Assembly (NCBI GenBank): GCA_026745465.1
Contig: JACYXH010000310.1
Location: 2,845,001-2,909,000, forward strand
DNA: 64,000 nt
Direction: 5' to 3'
Source of the DNA: Lota lota
Lineage: Eukaryota > Chordata > Actinopteri > Gadiformes > Lotidae
The position numbers and the translations under genes were made by a program. Shown piece by piece: positions 39,311 through 53,095 of this stretch; within the stretch, counting starts at the first letter, position 1; the number at the start of each line of letters is the position of its first letter. The notes under the pieces are model-generated. The model had not been told where the DNA came from. It saw nothing but the letters and a program-made list of their open reading frames with translations, and searched no databases.

Positions 39311-40659
39311 TAAGGTATGGCCACAGTGTGTGTTTGATAAGGATTGTGTAATAGCTCAATGCCTAGTATAGTAAGACATTTTGGATAAAAGCGTCCACCA
39401 AATAGTATCGCTATTTGGCACATGGGTCGAATAATCAATTCAGCATATCATAGTATATTCTATACAGCACATTTGTAATATATTATAATCAGCATATATT
39501 CAATATATGGTGTCAACTCACTGTTACCCCCCCCCCCCCCCAGCAACCACAGATTTTAATTTTGCGTCTTACTTGAAGAAGACACAAATAAATAATTAAG
39601 ACTAAAACAAGGGTTTTCAGGTTGTTGCTTCTCTTGTCTCCAATGTTGAGCTTGTTCCTTTGCACTCTGCTTTTCCTGCTGTAAAGGAGCAAAGACATGT
39701 GGAAATGATTTGTGAACTTAGATTGTTCATTTTATTCTGAGAGGGGGTGTGTAAACAGGATATCAAAGGGAATGAATAGCTTGAGTGAACTTGACAGTCA
39801 GATTTGTATGAGCTTTAGGACAGAGGGACTTTGACAGAAAAGGGTCATTCCCCAAAGTAACAAAGATCAGTGCTAATCTTGCCCCGTCATTGATTATTTA
39901 AGTTGCTTTGGCATGCTAAATTCCCAACGGCAGTACAGTTCAGTGATGAATAATTCATCAAACAATTAATATTTCATGGCGATATTAGCTTGATATTAAT
40001 AGTCAAGTTACTTTTATTCTATCATTCTGACAATGCGGGTGTTTTTCCAACTAGAGATTGTGTGCAATGATGCCGTGTTGCCTGGCTACTTGTGCCTTTT
40101 GTGTGGCTATTGACAACTGTGCTGCTCCATTTCAAACAGATTCAGTGTCTTATTTCAGGCAGCGACACAATTAAGAACAATTTTGAATTTCTTATCTTTC
40201 TCTCTGCCAAAAATGAATGTTTTGCACAAGGCATAATTTTTTTTTGACGCATAAATCATGCACACACATACACATATACATACACAAAAACACAAACACA
40301 CGCAAACACACATTTATCTAGAAAAATTGCACATTGCTCCCATGACACCTCATGGACAGCGTAAATAAATAAGAGCGTTCTGTTAGCGGGGCGATTAATA
40401 TTTAATGACAAAAGGCTAATTGGTGGTTAACCATGGCTTTCAACTGATTACACCAATGAAAACGGTTTGGAGCTCTTCAGAAGTCACATGGCTCTGTGTC
40501 ACCCGCTATCAAGGTTTGGGAGGGGCTGTCAGATTATCAGAGGTTATCCTGGAAAGCTAACAGGCAGTTGATCAACGACGACGACACCTAGCCAGCCGGC
40601 CTGCTTACAGCATAGGAAGCAGAACCAACTAATAAACCAACAAATGTGCATACTTGTGT

Positions 40660-40752
40660 CTCTCAACTCACACACAAACACACACACACACACACACATA
40701 CGCATGCATGCACACATACGCATGCATGCACATATGCACACACGCACAGACA

Positions 40753-40813
<61 letters not shown>

Positions 40814-41047
40814 ATATGCACACACATAGAGATAAAAACAAACACAGACATTTGGCATTCACCAGAGTAAACATGCTCACAAACACACATACATATGCAT
40901 GTTCTGGACAAACTCCCACACAGTTTGAGTTTGACACAAAGACACAAGCACCCCCTCACACACATACACACACACACACACACACACAAACATGCACACA
41001 CACACACACACATGCATGCACATATGCACACACACATGTACGCACAT
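40660..41047. repeat. Complex CA-rich repeat
   Basis: CA dinucleotide runs alternate with GCATGCATGCACA units and a short unique segment (about 40846-40955). Open frames on both strands here are repeat artefacts. Confidence 0.9.
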
Positions 41048-42656
41048 AGTCAGAGACACTTGTGTTGTCTGGTGCTGGTAGTAGTTGGGCTGCTAATGGG
41101 GCTGGCAGATGGAAGCGGTCTGCCTGTTAAAGGCTCAGGCCCTGGGCTCAGATCGCGACTAACATATGGGGCTTGCACTTTAAAGTGGCAACACTAACTT
41201 GTCTTTCCCTGTGTGAGTCCATATGTTTGTGTATGGGCGTGTTTGCTTGAGTGTGGCTTGGCCTGTGTGGGTTTGTGTGTGTCCTGTACACAGACACTTG
41301 CTCTGTATTTAAAGATTAGGGATTATGTTGAGGGTTTGACCAACTTGATGGTGGCTGAGTGTATTAATGGTAAGCGATGGCATATGTGCTCATGCCTCGA
41401 CTATAATAATAATATTTCATTTATCTTCCTTATTTGTTTTATTGCTGTTTGATATGTGTGAATGCTATGTAACGATTGCTACTCAATTTTGCTGTACACT
41501 TAGTTGATTACAATGAAAGGAATTATATTCTATTCTATCTATATGTTTGAATGAGAGGGGTTTGAGGAACTTGCCTCGTGTGACAATACGGATATTCACG
41601 GTTGATTTTCTCAATGAATATCTGTCTGGCCTTAGCTGGGCTGAGTACCAAATATGGCCGTGGCCTTACATTGTTCAAAACACTCCAGCCAATCAGAGTG
41701 ACGCTTGTGCTCATCACTCTTGCAGAATCCGGTTGGAGGAAAAGCAAAAACATATTCTAATCTTAGAAAAGCCATTTATTTTGGGTGAAAAACATGGATT
41801 GTTCTGTAGATTGCTACACTTTCCTTGGGCGCTGCCATTGTTTTTTTAATTCTGCAGACTGCAGCGCTCCTTGTTCATCATGAACTGAATCTCACACTCC
41901 CGAGCACTGATTGGCATTTTTTAATTTTTGGAAAGGCTTTAAACAGAATCGATACCACACCAATCTGCAGAGAGAAACAGAATGCGACCTCGCGAGATTG
42001 AGAGGGTCACACAAGGCTATTGAGGAACAATGAAGACAGATGAAACCCGACTGGTCATTTAGTTAATTCTAGCAAAAGCTTTGGGTCAGAGCCTGCTGTT
42101 GGTTTTATATCACAGTAAACACATATATACAAAATAATTACAATAAACTTTAATCTTATTTTTGAGTTTTATGTTTGTTTCCTCTTTTCTTATAGCTGTT
42201 TAAACGCAGGTGAAAAGGAAAGCATTGAATAAGGGTAGGGCGGCCATGTTGAAGGAAACAGGAACAACAGGCACAAGCTCCAGATAAAGGGAAAGTTTGA
42301 ATAAACACCCATGCTGACATTGCTTGGAATGTGATGGAGATTGTAGTTCAACACGGAACAGTTGCAAAGGGAATGATAGAGATGAAACATGTTTTGATCC
42401 ACATGGGATCCGATATGACCTAGGGGCATCATAGATATCCCACATGTTACAGTCAGCCTGGTTCACCAATAGTTTTGAGAATTTCATAACCACTATATTA
42501 CTGGTATATTATGTTATATTCATATATTATTTAAGTTAAGTTAGACCATCTATCATCCACTTTTTGTTTTATTTTCAAAAAGCGCCTTGGGATTATTGAA
42601 AGGCGCATTAGCTCATTGAATAGCTCATTGGACACACAAACATTGTACTTGATACC

Positions 42657-42660
<4 letters not shown>

Positions 42661-42731
<71 letters not shown>
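42661..42731. repeat. (CA)35 microsatellite
   Basis: About 71 bp of uninterrupted CA dinucleotides. Confidence 0.97.
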
Positions 42732-42732
<1 letters not shown>

Positions 42733-42886
42733 GATAAGCATGGCCGTTTCTGCTGCCACACCAGACTAGTTCGATTTAGTGTTAGCAGGTTAAGGGGCTT
42801 TACTGGCTAGGGGTCAAGCAGGGGTTAAGGTAGGGAAATAAAAAAGGAGAGAAAAAAAAACAATGACATGATAAATGTGTGTGAGA

Positions 42887-42968
42887 GTGAAATAGGAACA
42901 AGCATCTGGCAAACAGTGATGCCAGATGTGAAATAGGAACAAGCATCTGGCAAACAGTGATGCCAGAT
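42887..42968. repeat. Tandem duplication, 41-bp unit, two copies
   Basis: The unit GTGAAATAGGAACAAGCATC plus TGGCAAACAGTGATGCCAGAT occurs twice head to tail without mismatch. A third partial CCAGAAACAGTGATG follows. Perfect identity implies a recent duplication. Confidence 0.92.
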
Positions 42969-44545
42969 GCCAGAAACAGTGATGTCCCATAAACCTTTGC
43001 TGACGATAATCACAAACAGCAGACAAAATGTCCGAGCCATACAATTGCACACATCTCTTGGATGGATATTGGTTGCATGTTGTGTGTGTTAATCCCATTT
43101 CATTTCACTTAAATCCACTCGACCTCTGGCATGTAGTGTAGCCTATCCGTTGTAATTGCCAATGGGAATCCCATAAGAATCAATAGACAGCGAGTTTGGT
43201 GAGACAGTGAAGTTAAGTTTTAGGTATTGATTGAAAAATAGAACATAGAGTGCTGAACATTGCCTGTTGTAGCACGTTTTCTATTTATTTTAAAAGATTG
43301 TGACAAAAACTTAAAAGTAGTTCCTTGTGTATATTCCAGCCCAGAATAAGAAGTTCCTTGTTTTGTCTCAATTATGTCAACTTTCCTGTCTGAGCTTCCT
43401 GTGGCTAGAAATACTATAGTTCCACCTTTAGCACCGCCAAAGGTGCTATTTAAGCAGTTAATTCAGCAGTCCTAGGATGCTATCGACTACAATAGCTGAC
43501 TGTTTGAATGCACTTTGTTTCTCCTCCTCCTCTGGTCTATTGGCCTCGGGGTCCCTAAATAAACAAATCTACACCAATTCCCAAACTGTTGTTGTAGCAA
43601 TTGTTGTAACTTGGCTGACGACATTGGCTCGCTGTCCACCGTTGAACATCCTCACAGCAAGCATGAGACTTACACTGCATCCCATCAACCTTGGTTGCTT
43701 GATCAGTGATACACAATCTTGGGAAATTTCAAAACAATGTATGTTTTGAGACATAGGTACATGCAAATGTGTGTTATACTTCATATATATTAGCTTATTT
43801 TAACATTTGTTAAAATGTGCTGATGTGCCTGCCGATGAATGATGTATTGTGATTGTGTAAAGCAAGTGCATTCAATAGAGGATCTGCATGGTTTGCTCTA
43901 TTGCTTGACTACTGATTAGCTGGTGACTGTTGATTGAGCTGCTCTCAGCAGAGGCAGAGGTCCTTATTTTAAGATATCCTCTGACAGCGTATGTTTTATC
44001 AGTTTACGTGTGATGTTTTTATTGTTCATTCTGGTGTTACCGTTGTACGTCTCCGTTTCCTCAACATTTTGCAGTACAGATTATCCATTTTTAAGGAAAT
44101 AATGAAATTAAGTAAACACCACGTCTCATCTGCATCTCAATATGTCTAGCCTGCAAGTATATTTAGATACCACTGTGTTGTTTTGTTTGATAATTTTTTG
44201 TTTTATCAAACAACAGATGGTGGAAGGTTTTCTATATTTTCAATGAATAATTATATGGTATGTTTAGCTTGGAACACACACACACCTGCAACACACTCAC
44301 AGCTGGATCACACACACACAATAGGCAGCTCAAGGGTTTCATTTGGGAGACTTGATCACTCGATATCAAATGATAGCGTTATCCACTGTGCAATCTATTG
44401 ATCAATCAAGAAATCATAGGTCCATTATAGACACATATTTCCCACAGTTGGATTTAGTTTTAGATTTCACTATCAAACCTGACAACCAATATTTCAATAT
44501 TTTGAAATCAATATTTCCTGCCTCCCGTGTCATCCTTTTCCTCAG

Positions 44546-44687
44546 GCCCTCCATTCATCGTTTCACCACCGGAGAACATCACGGTAAACATTTCCCAGGA
44601 CGCCTTCTTCACCTGCCAGGCCGAGGCCTACCCGGGCAACCTGACCTACACCTGGTTCTGGGAAGAGGACAACGTCTTCTTCAAGAA
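44546..44687 (+). CDS. igsf9b: igsf9b visible exon 5: N-terminal half of Ig3
   Basis: 142 bp, phase 1 to 2, bounded by TCCTCAG| and AAGAA|GTAAAG. It encodes PPFIVSPPENITVNISQDA, then FFTCQAEAYPGNLTYTWFW, with the first Ig3 cysteine and core tryptophan, and ends in EEDNVFFK. Three N-glycosylation sequons (NIT, NIS, NLT) are visible. The split codon AA|T gives Asn and joins to the DLKRRV start of the next exon, as in the family. Reading through the donor meets a stop at once (AAG TAA). Confidence 0.95.
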
Positions 44688-45514
44688 GTAAAGTCCCTCT
44701 AGTACCGACCGCGACCTGCCTTTCCTCCCTGTCATTTGCTGACTCCCTGCTGTTGGATTGCATGTCCAGTGTGTGTGTGTACTGTCAGGCTGAGGCTGTG
44801 GATGCTGTCCTCTTTATTTGATCAGGCAGGATTGTTATTAGGGACATGTTATTCTTTGGTCATTAGGTTTAATCAGACGCTTTTAGCCAAAGTGACAGTA
44901 CAATTGAGGCTGAGAACAATCAAAGGAATACATTAAAATGAACGACAAAAGGTTCTGCAGTACTGCACACCAAGTTTAGACAAAGGGAAACACCAACAGG
45001 ACAAAGGGCAGAGCAGCTCAAGTAGTAAGAAAGTAAAAACATAAATTCCACGAGGTGGAATATATGTTTTATTTGTTTTTACTAGCATCAAATTCCATTG
45101 AACAACAAACGCATAAGTGCAAAACAACAACCACAGCTGCACAAGGCAGTTTATGAAATGTTGTAAAAGTAGGGATTTTCTTGTGTAGCTATTCTTGTGG
45201 ATGTTATTTACAGTGTATGTCTAAAGTGGGGAAATGAAAACAAGAGGTAATAAATATAGCAGTCACCGGTCACCGCAAACAGCAACCTGACAAGGTAGAC
45301 TGTGTAAAACCTGCTGAGGTCTTAAGCTAAAAAATACCTATTTATGAGCTGGTAAAAGTTTCTGAAAGAGAATCGGTGCTCTTTAAATCCATCAAGCCAC
45401 ACACCAAGCGTTGAAACGTGCTTGAGCTTGTGCTTTATTTTTGGCAATTTTTTTATGAATCCTAGTTTCATCTTGCACACTGTCTCCTTTGGGTGGTCAA
45501 TAGGTAGTATGTGT

Positions 45515-45571
<57 letters not shown>

Positions 45572-46980
45572 CATGCGTGCATGCGTGTGTGTGTGTTTGA
45601 TGACTGACGTGTCCTGTATAGCGTATACGTCTTCCATACAAAGTCACGGGCCAATTAAAATTGTCCTGCGTTTTCACAAGACATTTGCGCCACACCTTGT
45701 TCTTTCTGCTTACCACCAGCTATGCAGTGGACCATTACAGTCGTGCTGTCATGAAGGCTCACGTTTGGCTCACTTGGCAGCAACAGACTAAATTACCTGA
45801 TCCATGTATAGATCACAACATTTGAAATGTTCTTTGCACATAAATGCATGTTACTGCCGTTTTAAATCATTCAGTGGATTAACTGCTAATGCATTCAAAA
45901 AAGTAATACAAACTAAAATCGAATATGAACATGAAAATCCAAGTCTTTTTTTGTCCATAATTATTTATCCCACAGCTGCCAATGCGTGAACTCCAATTTA
46001 AGGACAGAACCCAAGTTAATGCAATGCAAATTCTAACAGAATGTTAAAACCACTACCATTCAACATAACACAACTACGATCCCCAAAACCATCGAAAGTT
46101 ATCCGCCATTTTTCGGTCTGTGTACAGGAAGGCCTGTGTAACAGCCACCAGCCTCTGGTCTCTTATTAATAGCAACAATTCATCTGGTGGACGCATGATC
46201 AGCTTTGTCAGAGGCGCTATATTTAGAGCGTTGCGGGAGCACTCTCAAGAGAAACCGGCAGTGTGAGGAGAACAGCCTCTCTGCTCTCACCTCCTCCCCT
46301 AAGCCAGAGAAGTCTCTATTCGTTTTTTTTTTTTTTTTTTTTACATGGCTGCAAAACGGCAGCCCCTTTGGCTGTGGAGGCTGCAGAGGCCCAGACATAT
46401 GGAGGCTGCAATGTCACCCTCCCGTCCCGCCATCCTCCCTCCCCACCATACCGTACCGTGCCGTTCTGTGCAGTAGTTACAGTTGGGTGGGACCCAACAG
46501 CAGATGATGCCTGTGGGTTCCTCTGCAGGCGTACAACCTTCCATAGTCTCTCGCTCTCTCTCCCTCTCTCCCTCCCTCCTTCCCTCTCCCTCCCTCTCTC
46601 CCTCTCTCCACCCGCAAATCCCTCCTGCCGTCTCTGTTGGGCCTTCTGTTAAGTCCACCACTGCTGCTGCGCTACTGAATTAAGTTCAAATCTTCATGGC
46701 ACACGTGTGGGCACACACACACACACACATGCATTTTGACTAGACCAGGTTAACATTCACATTCGCTTGAAATACTGGAGTCTCGGCTCCCTGTAAATAC
46801 TTATTGGTGCTATGAGCACAGTTAAATCAAAAGTATTGAATAATATTAGTTAGTTCCATTTTCACAATAAATGTCCTCATGATTTGACAGATGATTTACA
46901 GTTATTTGAACCTGTCTACTTTCCTTCCACACTTCTCTACTTTCCTCACTTGTCTACTTCACTAATTTTCCCTCTCACAG
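44688..46980 (+). other. igsf9b intron between Ig3 exons (2.3 kb)
   Basis: Donor GTAAAG, acceptor CTCACAG. It contains a SINE-tail-like stretch near 44878-44905 (GACGCTTTTAGCCAAAGTGAC), a (TG)n tract at 45521-45566, poly-T at 46325-46342 and a CT/CCCT-rich block at 46550-46610. No exon recognised. Confidence 0.85.
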
Positions 46981-47126
46981 TGACCTGAAGCGCAGAGTCA
47001 GTATTCTTATCGACGGTTCCCTCATCATCGCTCAAGTCAAGCCCGAGGATGCTGGGAAATTCACCTGTAGCCCTAGCAACAGCCTGGGTCAGGCCCCAAC
47101 TGCCTCAGCCTATATGACAGTGCAAT
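46981..47126 (+). CDS. igsf9b: igsf9b visible exon 6: C-terminal half of Ig3
   Basis: 146 bp, phase 2 to 1, bounded by a good pyrimidine tract ending CTCACAG| and CAAT|GTAAGT. It encodes DLKRRVSILIDGSLIIAQV, then KPEDAGKFTCSPSNSLG with the second Ig3 cysteine, and TASAYMTVQ. The SNSLG-xxPxASAY-TVQ ending is a clear IGSF9/IGSF9B hallmark. The split codon T|AC gives the tyrosine that opens YPARVLN in the next exon. Confidence 0.95.
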
Positions 47127-47650
47127 GTAAGTAGCCTGCTGATAAAAGAAATGTGTGGAGGCGTGTTCACTCCAGAAACCAATCAATATAAGTTGTAACA
47201 ATTGATTGATTGCAGAATCTAGATGTATTGTGTATTGATCTAGTTTATGGGGGTTAAAACATTGTTGAAACTTTGTGTGGTGTTTTTGTGGAAAAGGCCG
47301 TTTTTCTTTCAGTCAGTCGTAGCAAGTAAAACTAGTAAGAGAAAAAATTGAAGACATATAAACTGGATCAGCCTGGCGACCATGTTGGTTCTGAATGCTA
47401 GCTGGATGGGAATACATAATGCTGAACTTTGCATCAGTTCCCACATTAAGCTAAGATGGCCGCTGGCTGAGTAAGGGCCCATTGGTTGACATGTTGAACA
47501 TTTTGGATTCAAGTTGTCTTTACTCCAGAGAGTCAACCCATTTTTCACTTATTATTTAACTACTTCCATGTATGGCACATCACAAGACCAGAGCATTGTA
47601 CAGACATAGAGCATGGTACGTACTTTCCATAGTCATAATTAAGCAAGGGA

Positions 47651-47651
<1 letters not shown>

Positions 47652-47743
<92 letters not shown>
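47652..47743. repeat. (CA)46 microsatellite
   Basis: About 92 bp of uninterrupted AC dinucleotides. Confidence 0.97.
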
Positions 47744-47746
<3 letters not shown>

Positions 47747-48457
47747 TGTTTATTCCCTTGCTGAATAATGCCCAGAGCTGTAGACTCCATTCTTTTTCTC
47801 ATTGACTTAACTTATTTTGCTGGACACATAACACATATTGTGTGTTTGCATTGTGGAATTGATTTGGGCATTCATTGTGTCTCCGGGCAGACTTCTGATC
47901 TGCACATTTGTGGATGAATTCCAATAGGCTGAATCCCACCTAATCCCACCAAGTATATTTGCTTTACAAAATGTGTGTGTATTTGTATGTGTGTGTGTGT
48001 GTGTGTATGTGTGTGTTTGTATGTGTTTGTATGTGTGTTTGGTCTCTCTTGAACCTTTTCCTCTCCCTCATTTGCCCCGCTCTTCTCCCCTATATCTCCT
48101 CACACATTGGATCTTAAATATGTACTTGCATCATGTACTGTGATGCATGCACAAACCGCCTATGCAGTATTAATATACGTCCTACGTTGATTAAAATAGA
48201 CCTGATCTATTTATACACGACTATCTATACACTCCTGGAGTGCACTGACACATCACACCCATCGGCACATATTTAAATCCTTGCAGTGGCACTGGGAACC
48301 TTGGATACACTTGTTATCATGCACCACTCACATGCCTCCTTCTCCCACACACACACACACACACCAACCTGTAATCAAGGAAAACCTGGGAGCTGATGAG
48401 GTGGAGAATGATTGACCAAGACAATGGGTAGTAACGGGACATCTGTGTCCTGTTTGG

Positions 48458-48613
<156 letters not shown>

Positions 48614-48844
48614 ATGAAGAGAAAGTGAGAGTGGATGAGCATGGAGGAATGCCGTGATTGGGTGTGCTGGCAGTCGTCAAGGCAACAGACATTTTTCATT
48701 ACCCCTCCTCTCCACGCAAGCTTCACATTACAGCATGTCTGTGTGTGTGTGTACGCGTGTGTGTGCGTGTGTGTGTGTTCATATGACAGGCAAGAGGTAG
48801 GCAGCACCAGTCGTGAGAACTGCAGAGGTTTGGAGATAAGAAGG

Positions 48845-48888
48845 GGAAGGGGAGGGGAGGGGAGGGGGAGGGGGAGGGGAGGGGAGAT
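48845..48888 (+). repeat. GGGGA-type G-rich block
   Basis: Seven or more runs of four or five guanines separated by single A or AA. This fits the four-G-run rule for a G-quadruplex on the coding strand. Confidence 0.85.
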
Positions 48889-49508
48889 GGAATTACATCA
48901 TTGCCGTAACAGCGTGTGCGCCGCTAGGTGCCACGCTCTAACGGTCTCTGTAGCGTCCTCCTCCTCCGATCCCCCCTTGCCTCGCTAGGATCCCCTTATC
49001 TCGCTCTATCTGTCTTTCTCTCTCTCATTTTCCTCCATGTATATTTATATATACACACCTTTCCTTCTCCTACTCTTTCCTTCCTCTCCGCTATCCCTCT
49101 CTTGTTCTTTTTTGAGGAAGAGAAGCATGGGGGGATGGGGGGGCACTCCTCTCACAGCCTGGTCTTGATCTAATCTCCCTGTCATTAAGCCTGTCATTAT
49201 GTCTCTCTCTTTCTCTCCCTCTCTCTCCCTTTCTCGCCCTCTCCCTATCTGTCTTTCTCTCCCTCTCTCCCACTCTCCCACTCTCTCTCTCCCTTTCTCT
49301 CCCTCTCTCTCTCCTCCCTCTCTGCTATCTGCACCCCCTGCCCAGTCCCCCTAAAACGGTGAGTGCAGTGGGATCCCAGCGTGTCGTGTGAGATAGTGGT
49401 GTAGTGTCTATATTTAGAAACTTGGCAGAAACCCTCGTCTGTCTGCACCAATGGAAGTGCCAAATGCACCTTCCCTGGGCACAGAGTGGCTGGTGTATCT
49501 GTCCATTC

Positions 49509-49921
<413 letters not shown>

Positions 49922-50190
49922 CAGGCATTCTGTATTCTCTTTCACATGACATCATCTATGACACACACACGTTTTCCTTTCTGCCTGCTAGGTCACCACA
50001 TCTCTCTCCCTCTCTCTTTCTCTCCTTCTCGCTCGACCTTACATCATCTTACTTGTCCCTGTTCAGTATGCACGCTGCATTGCGCCCCTCCCTCCAGTCC
50101 CTCAAACCAATCAGCAGCGCTCTCTCTCTCCCGCTCTCTCCCTCCCCCTGCTGCACTGCACATGCAACCCCCACCCAACTTTTATTATGT

Positions 50191-50304
50191 CTCCTCTCCT
50201 CTCCTCTCCTCTCCTCTCCTCTCCTCTCCTCTCCTCTCCTCTCCTCTCCTCTCCTCTCCTCTCCTCTCCTCTCCTCTCCTCTCCTCTCCTCTCCTCTCCT
50301 CTCC
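50191..50304. repeat. (CTCCT)23 pentanucleotide repeat
   Basis: About 114 bp of perfect CTCCT units, followed by degenerate CT-rich sequence to about 50400. Confidence 0.95.
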
Positions 50305-51194
50305 CATCCATCTCCTCAACACTCCAATTTTCTCATTTCCATTACTCTCATTTCCTTTTATCTCCTCTCCTCCACTCTCATCTCCTCTTCTTTCCTATTT
50401 TTATTGAGGGAACTCTGTGAACGGGTAACATCTTATCAATACAGATAATTATGATGGTGATCAAGACGATCCCTAAACTTGTGCTTTGATGTCCATTGCA
50501 GTTACCATTAGCATAGTATTGTATAGGAAATGTTTAGCCTTTAAATGAATAGTTATATTAGGGGGTTAAGGGTCGTTGTGGGGTCAACACAGGTAGGGTC
50601 CCAGCATCACAACCTCAGCAGAAAATCCTTCCTTTCCTTGTGAGGAATGAATGACATCATGTGGTCACATGGCGGTGGCGTCAGCTCTAGTTCACTAGGT
50701 GGGTACGACTGCAACAAAAAAAGAAAATAGAGGAAGAAATTAGGTTTGCTTTGTGTTAATGATATCCATGTCAACGTTATGTGAATGTTGTCGGATGCTG
50801 GTGACTAATGTGTGCTTTTATACGTTGCTCATTTTGAACCAGATATAAATAACATTTGTGATTAGATAAAAACATTTATTTTTTCATCCAGATTGGGAAA
50901 ACACAAACACAACACACAAAAACCACAAAAACCACATGCACAGTAATGTCTACACATACACACACACACAAACACACACACACACACAAACAGTGCACCG
51001 GCTGCTGATTGCCTTCATCATATAATGTTGAGCTCACTTCCCATTAAAATTATTAATTTCCTCCACCAGCGGCTCTGATTACTGTTGCGCTAATCAAGCA
51101 GACAGAAACCCCCCCAAACAAGATCTGTATTCTACACTAGTTTCACTTTCGCTTTCATCATCCGCTTCTTTTTCTATTATGTCTTCCGCCCCAG

Positions 51195-51337
51195 ACCCTG
51201 CCCGTGTGCTGAACATGCCCCCTGTCATTTACGTGGCCATCGGCCTACCTGGCTTCATCCGATGTCCCATAGACGCCAACCCGCCGGTTACCATGGTGAA
51301 GTGGAAGAAGGACGGGCTTCCTCTACGGATAGAAAAG
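51195..51337 (+). CDS. igsf9b: igsf9b visible exon 7: N-terminal half of Ig4
   Basis: 143 bp, phase 1 to 0, bounded by GCCCCAG| and AAAAG|GTACAA. It encodes PARVLNMPPVIYVAIGLPG, then FIRCPIDANPPVTMVKWKKDG, with the first Ig4 cysteine and core tryptophan, and LPLRIEK. The RVLNMPPVIYV and IRCP-DA-PP motifs discriminate IGSF9B from IGSF9. The intron to the next exon is only 528 bp. Confidence 0.95.
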
Positions 51338-51865
51338 GTACAATTCCCTGCTGGGATGAGTAAAAGATTTTGGTGCAGTGTTGAAGAGGGTGGTGTGTTG
51401 GATTCCTTGAATGGGTCCCTCAGTGCAGAGGGAGTCATCTGAGGACATCATTGAGAAGCTATTGAGAAGCTATTGGGACGTTCACAAGTAATCCTGTCCG
51501 TGCGAACATGTAAACACTCTGAGACTCTGACTCAAACATATGTTTGGAGCTAATGTACATTGTGATTCAATGTGATTGAATAGGCATTAACATAATTACT
51601 GTTAAACTACTCGTACAAAAAACAAGATATAGGTCCCCATCATTTTGAATCCCATGGTAATGCGTGTATTAAAAAAAAAAAGTGTTTTCCACAAGATGAT
51701 GTGAAAAAGTGGTTTGTCACAATGCTTCTGGGGCTTTCCATATCTATGTCAATATTTGTAACAACATGAAACAATAAAAGACATGAAGCTTGAAGCTCTT
51801 TAAGTTATTCAAACAATAATCTCACACAAACTTCACACTTCCCCACCCTCCGCCTGCCACCACAG
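51338..51865 (+). other. igsf9b intron between Ig4 exons (528 bp)
   Basis: Donor GTACAA, acceptor CACCACAG. No repeat longer than a short poly-A and no conserved element seen. Confidence 0.85.
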
Positions 51866-52006
51866 TACCCCGGCTGGAGCCAGATGGATGACGGGAGTAT
51901 CCGCGTGGCGGAGGTGACGGAGGACTCTCTGGGCACCTACACCTGCATGCCTTACAACGCCCTGGGCTCCATGGGATGGTCCACTCCTGCCCCCCTGGTG
52001 CTAAAG
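51866..52006 (+). CDS. igsf9b: igsf9b visible exon 8: C-terminal half of Ig4
   Basis: 141 bp, 47 whole codons. The acceptor is CACCACAG|. It encodes YPGWSQMDDGSIRVAEV, then TEDSLGTYTCMPYNALGSMG with the second Ig4 cysteine, and APLVLK. The donor is AAG|GTCCAT, which lacks the usual purine at +3 and the G at +5, so it is weak by consensus. It is still the only position that joins in frame to DPPKFSVV in the next exon. Failure to splice the following 139-bp intron would add 14 codons and then a TAG. Confidence 0.93.
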
Positions 52007-52145
52007 GTCCATCCTCGTGGTCCTCTGTTGTTTTCCTTATCTCTTTGTTAGCATGGTGTTAGCCTATTAGCTTTCTCCGGGGAGCTTTCATTTGGACATT
52101 CATCATTGTCTCATTTTTGCGGGGGTTGGGTTGGCTTTTCCTCAG

Positions 52146-52262
52146 GACCCTCCCAAGTTCTCAGTGGTTCCTGGAGGTGAGTACAGGCAGGAGGTGGGCC
52201 GAGAGCTGGTGATCCCCTGCGAGGCGGAGGGGGACCCCTTCCCCAACATCACCTGGAGGAAG
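52146..52262 (+). CDS. igsf9b: igsf9b visible exon 9: N-terminal half of Ig5
   Basis: 117 bp, 39 whole codons, bounded by TTCCTCAG| and AGGAAG|GTGAGG. It encodes DPPKFSVVPGGEYRQEVG, then RELVIPCEAEGDPFPNITWRK, with the first Ig5 cysteine, core tryptophan and an NIT sequon. EYRQE-GREL-IPC is a strong family signature. It is separated from Ig4 by the shortest intron of the gene (139 bp). Confidence 0.95.
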
Positions 52263-52888
52263 GTGAGGCGTCCTAGTAGTCTCAAAGAGACTATCCTGCA
52301 CTCACTAAACTGCTTGATTGGTGGATTTTGGGTTGGATTGATGGCATTATCAATCAGAGGTCTGTTATGTGTTGAGTTGAAGATGTGTTGAAGTGGAATT
52401 GGAAATATGGAGTGAATGCTTACTTGGTCAATTAAATACTCGGATGCAGAGGATTGAGCTGGAATTCAAACGATGAGACTAGTTTCGCTTTCTCGGCTTT
52501 TATTGGGTTTTAATTATGTGCTCACGACGTATGTAGTCATGGGTGTCAATTAAATATCTTCACAGAGTTAACGATGCGCAAACACTGTTTTATTTTGTCT
52601 AACAATTACAAATAGAGTCTTGTTGACTGTTACCATGGTAAGTACTGGTGTCTTATATCAATATTAGTTCCCCAAAGATACACCAAGAATCGACAGCTCA
52701 ACTGTCAATCTGTTGCTGACACTGTCACTGATCATTGGCGAAGAGACACTCATAATGATCATTGTATTATCAGGTTCTCACGATTATCTCTATGAACATT
52801 TGCATTGACATTGACGAAGATATACTCATGTTTCGCTGTATATGATTGTGGTATGTATTGTCCTTGTGTGGGTGTGATCCCTCCCCAG
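52263..52888 (+). other. igsf9b intron between Ig5 exons (626 bp)
   Basis: Donor GTGAGG, acceptor CTCCCCAG. AT-rich unique-looking sequence with nothing recognised in it. Confidence 0.85.
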
Positions 52889-53039
52889 GTAGGAAAGCCC
52901 AGTAGAAGCAAGCACAACGTCCTGCCCCGGGGCAGCATACAGTTCAAGTCGCTCACCAAGGAAGACCATGGCGAGTGGGAGTGTGTCGCCACCAACGTAG
53001 CCACGAGCATCACTGCCAGCACCCACCTCCTAGTCAAAG
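52889..53039 (+). CDS. igsf9b: igsf9b visible exon 10: C-terminal half of Ig5
   Basis: 151 bp, phase 0 to 1, bounded by CTCCCCAG| and CAAAG|GTACAG. It encodes [19 protein letters not shown], then [19 protein letters not shown] with the second Ig5 cysteine, and [26 protein letters not shown] is almost invariant in IGSF9B. A CA-rich tandem repeat begins within about 15 bases of the donor. An apparent 249-codon reading frame here is just this exon plus the repeat read through. Confidence 0.95.
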
Positions 53040-53053
53040 GTACAGCGTTCGCG

Positions 53054-53059
<6 letters not shown>

Positions 53060-53095
<36 letters not shown>

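Larger units (their letters stand above)
39311..44545 (+). other. Remainder of igsf9b intron between Ig2 and Ig3
   Basis: Contains a SINE-tail-like TTGGATAAAAGCGTCCACC near 39381, poly-C at about 39526-39541, a CA-rich complex at 40660-41047, (CA)n at 42661-42731 and a 41-bp tandem duplication at 42887-42968. No exon recognised. Confidence 0.8.
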
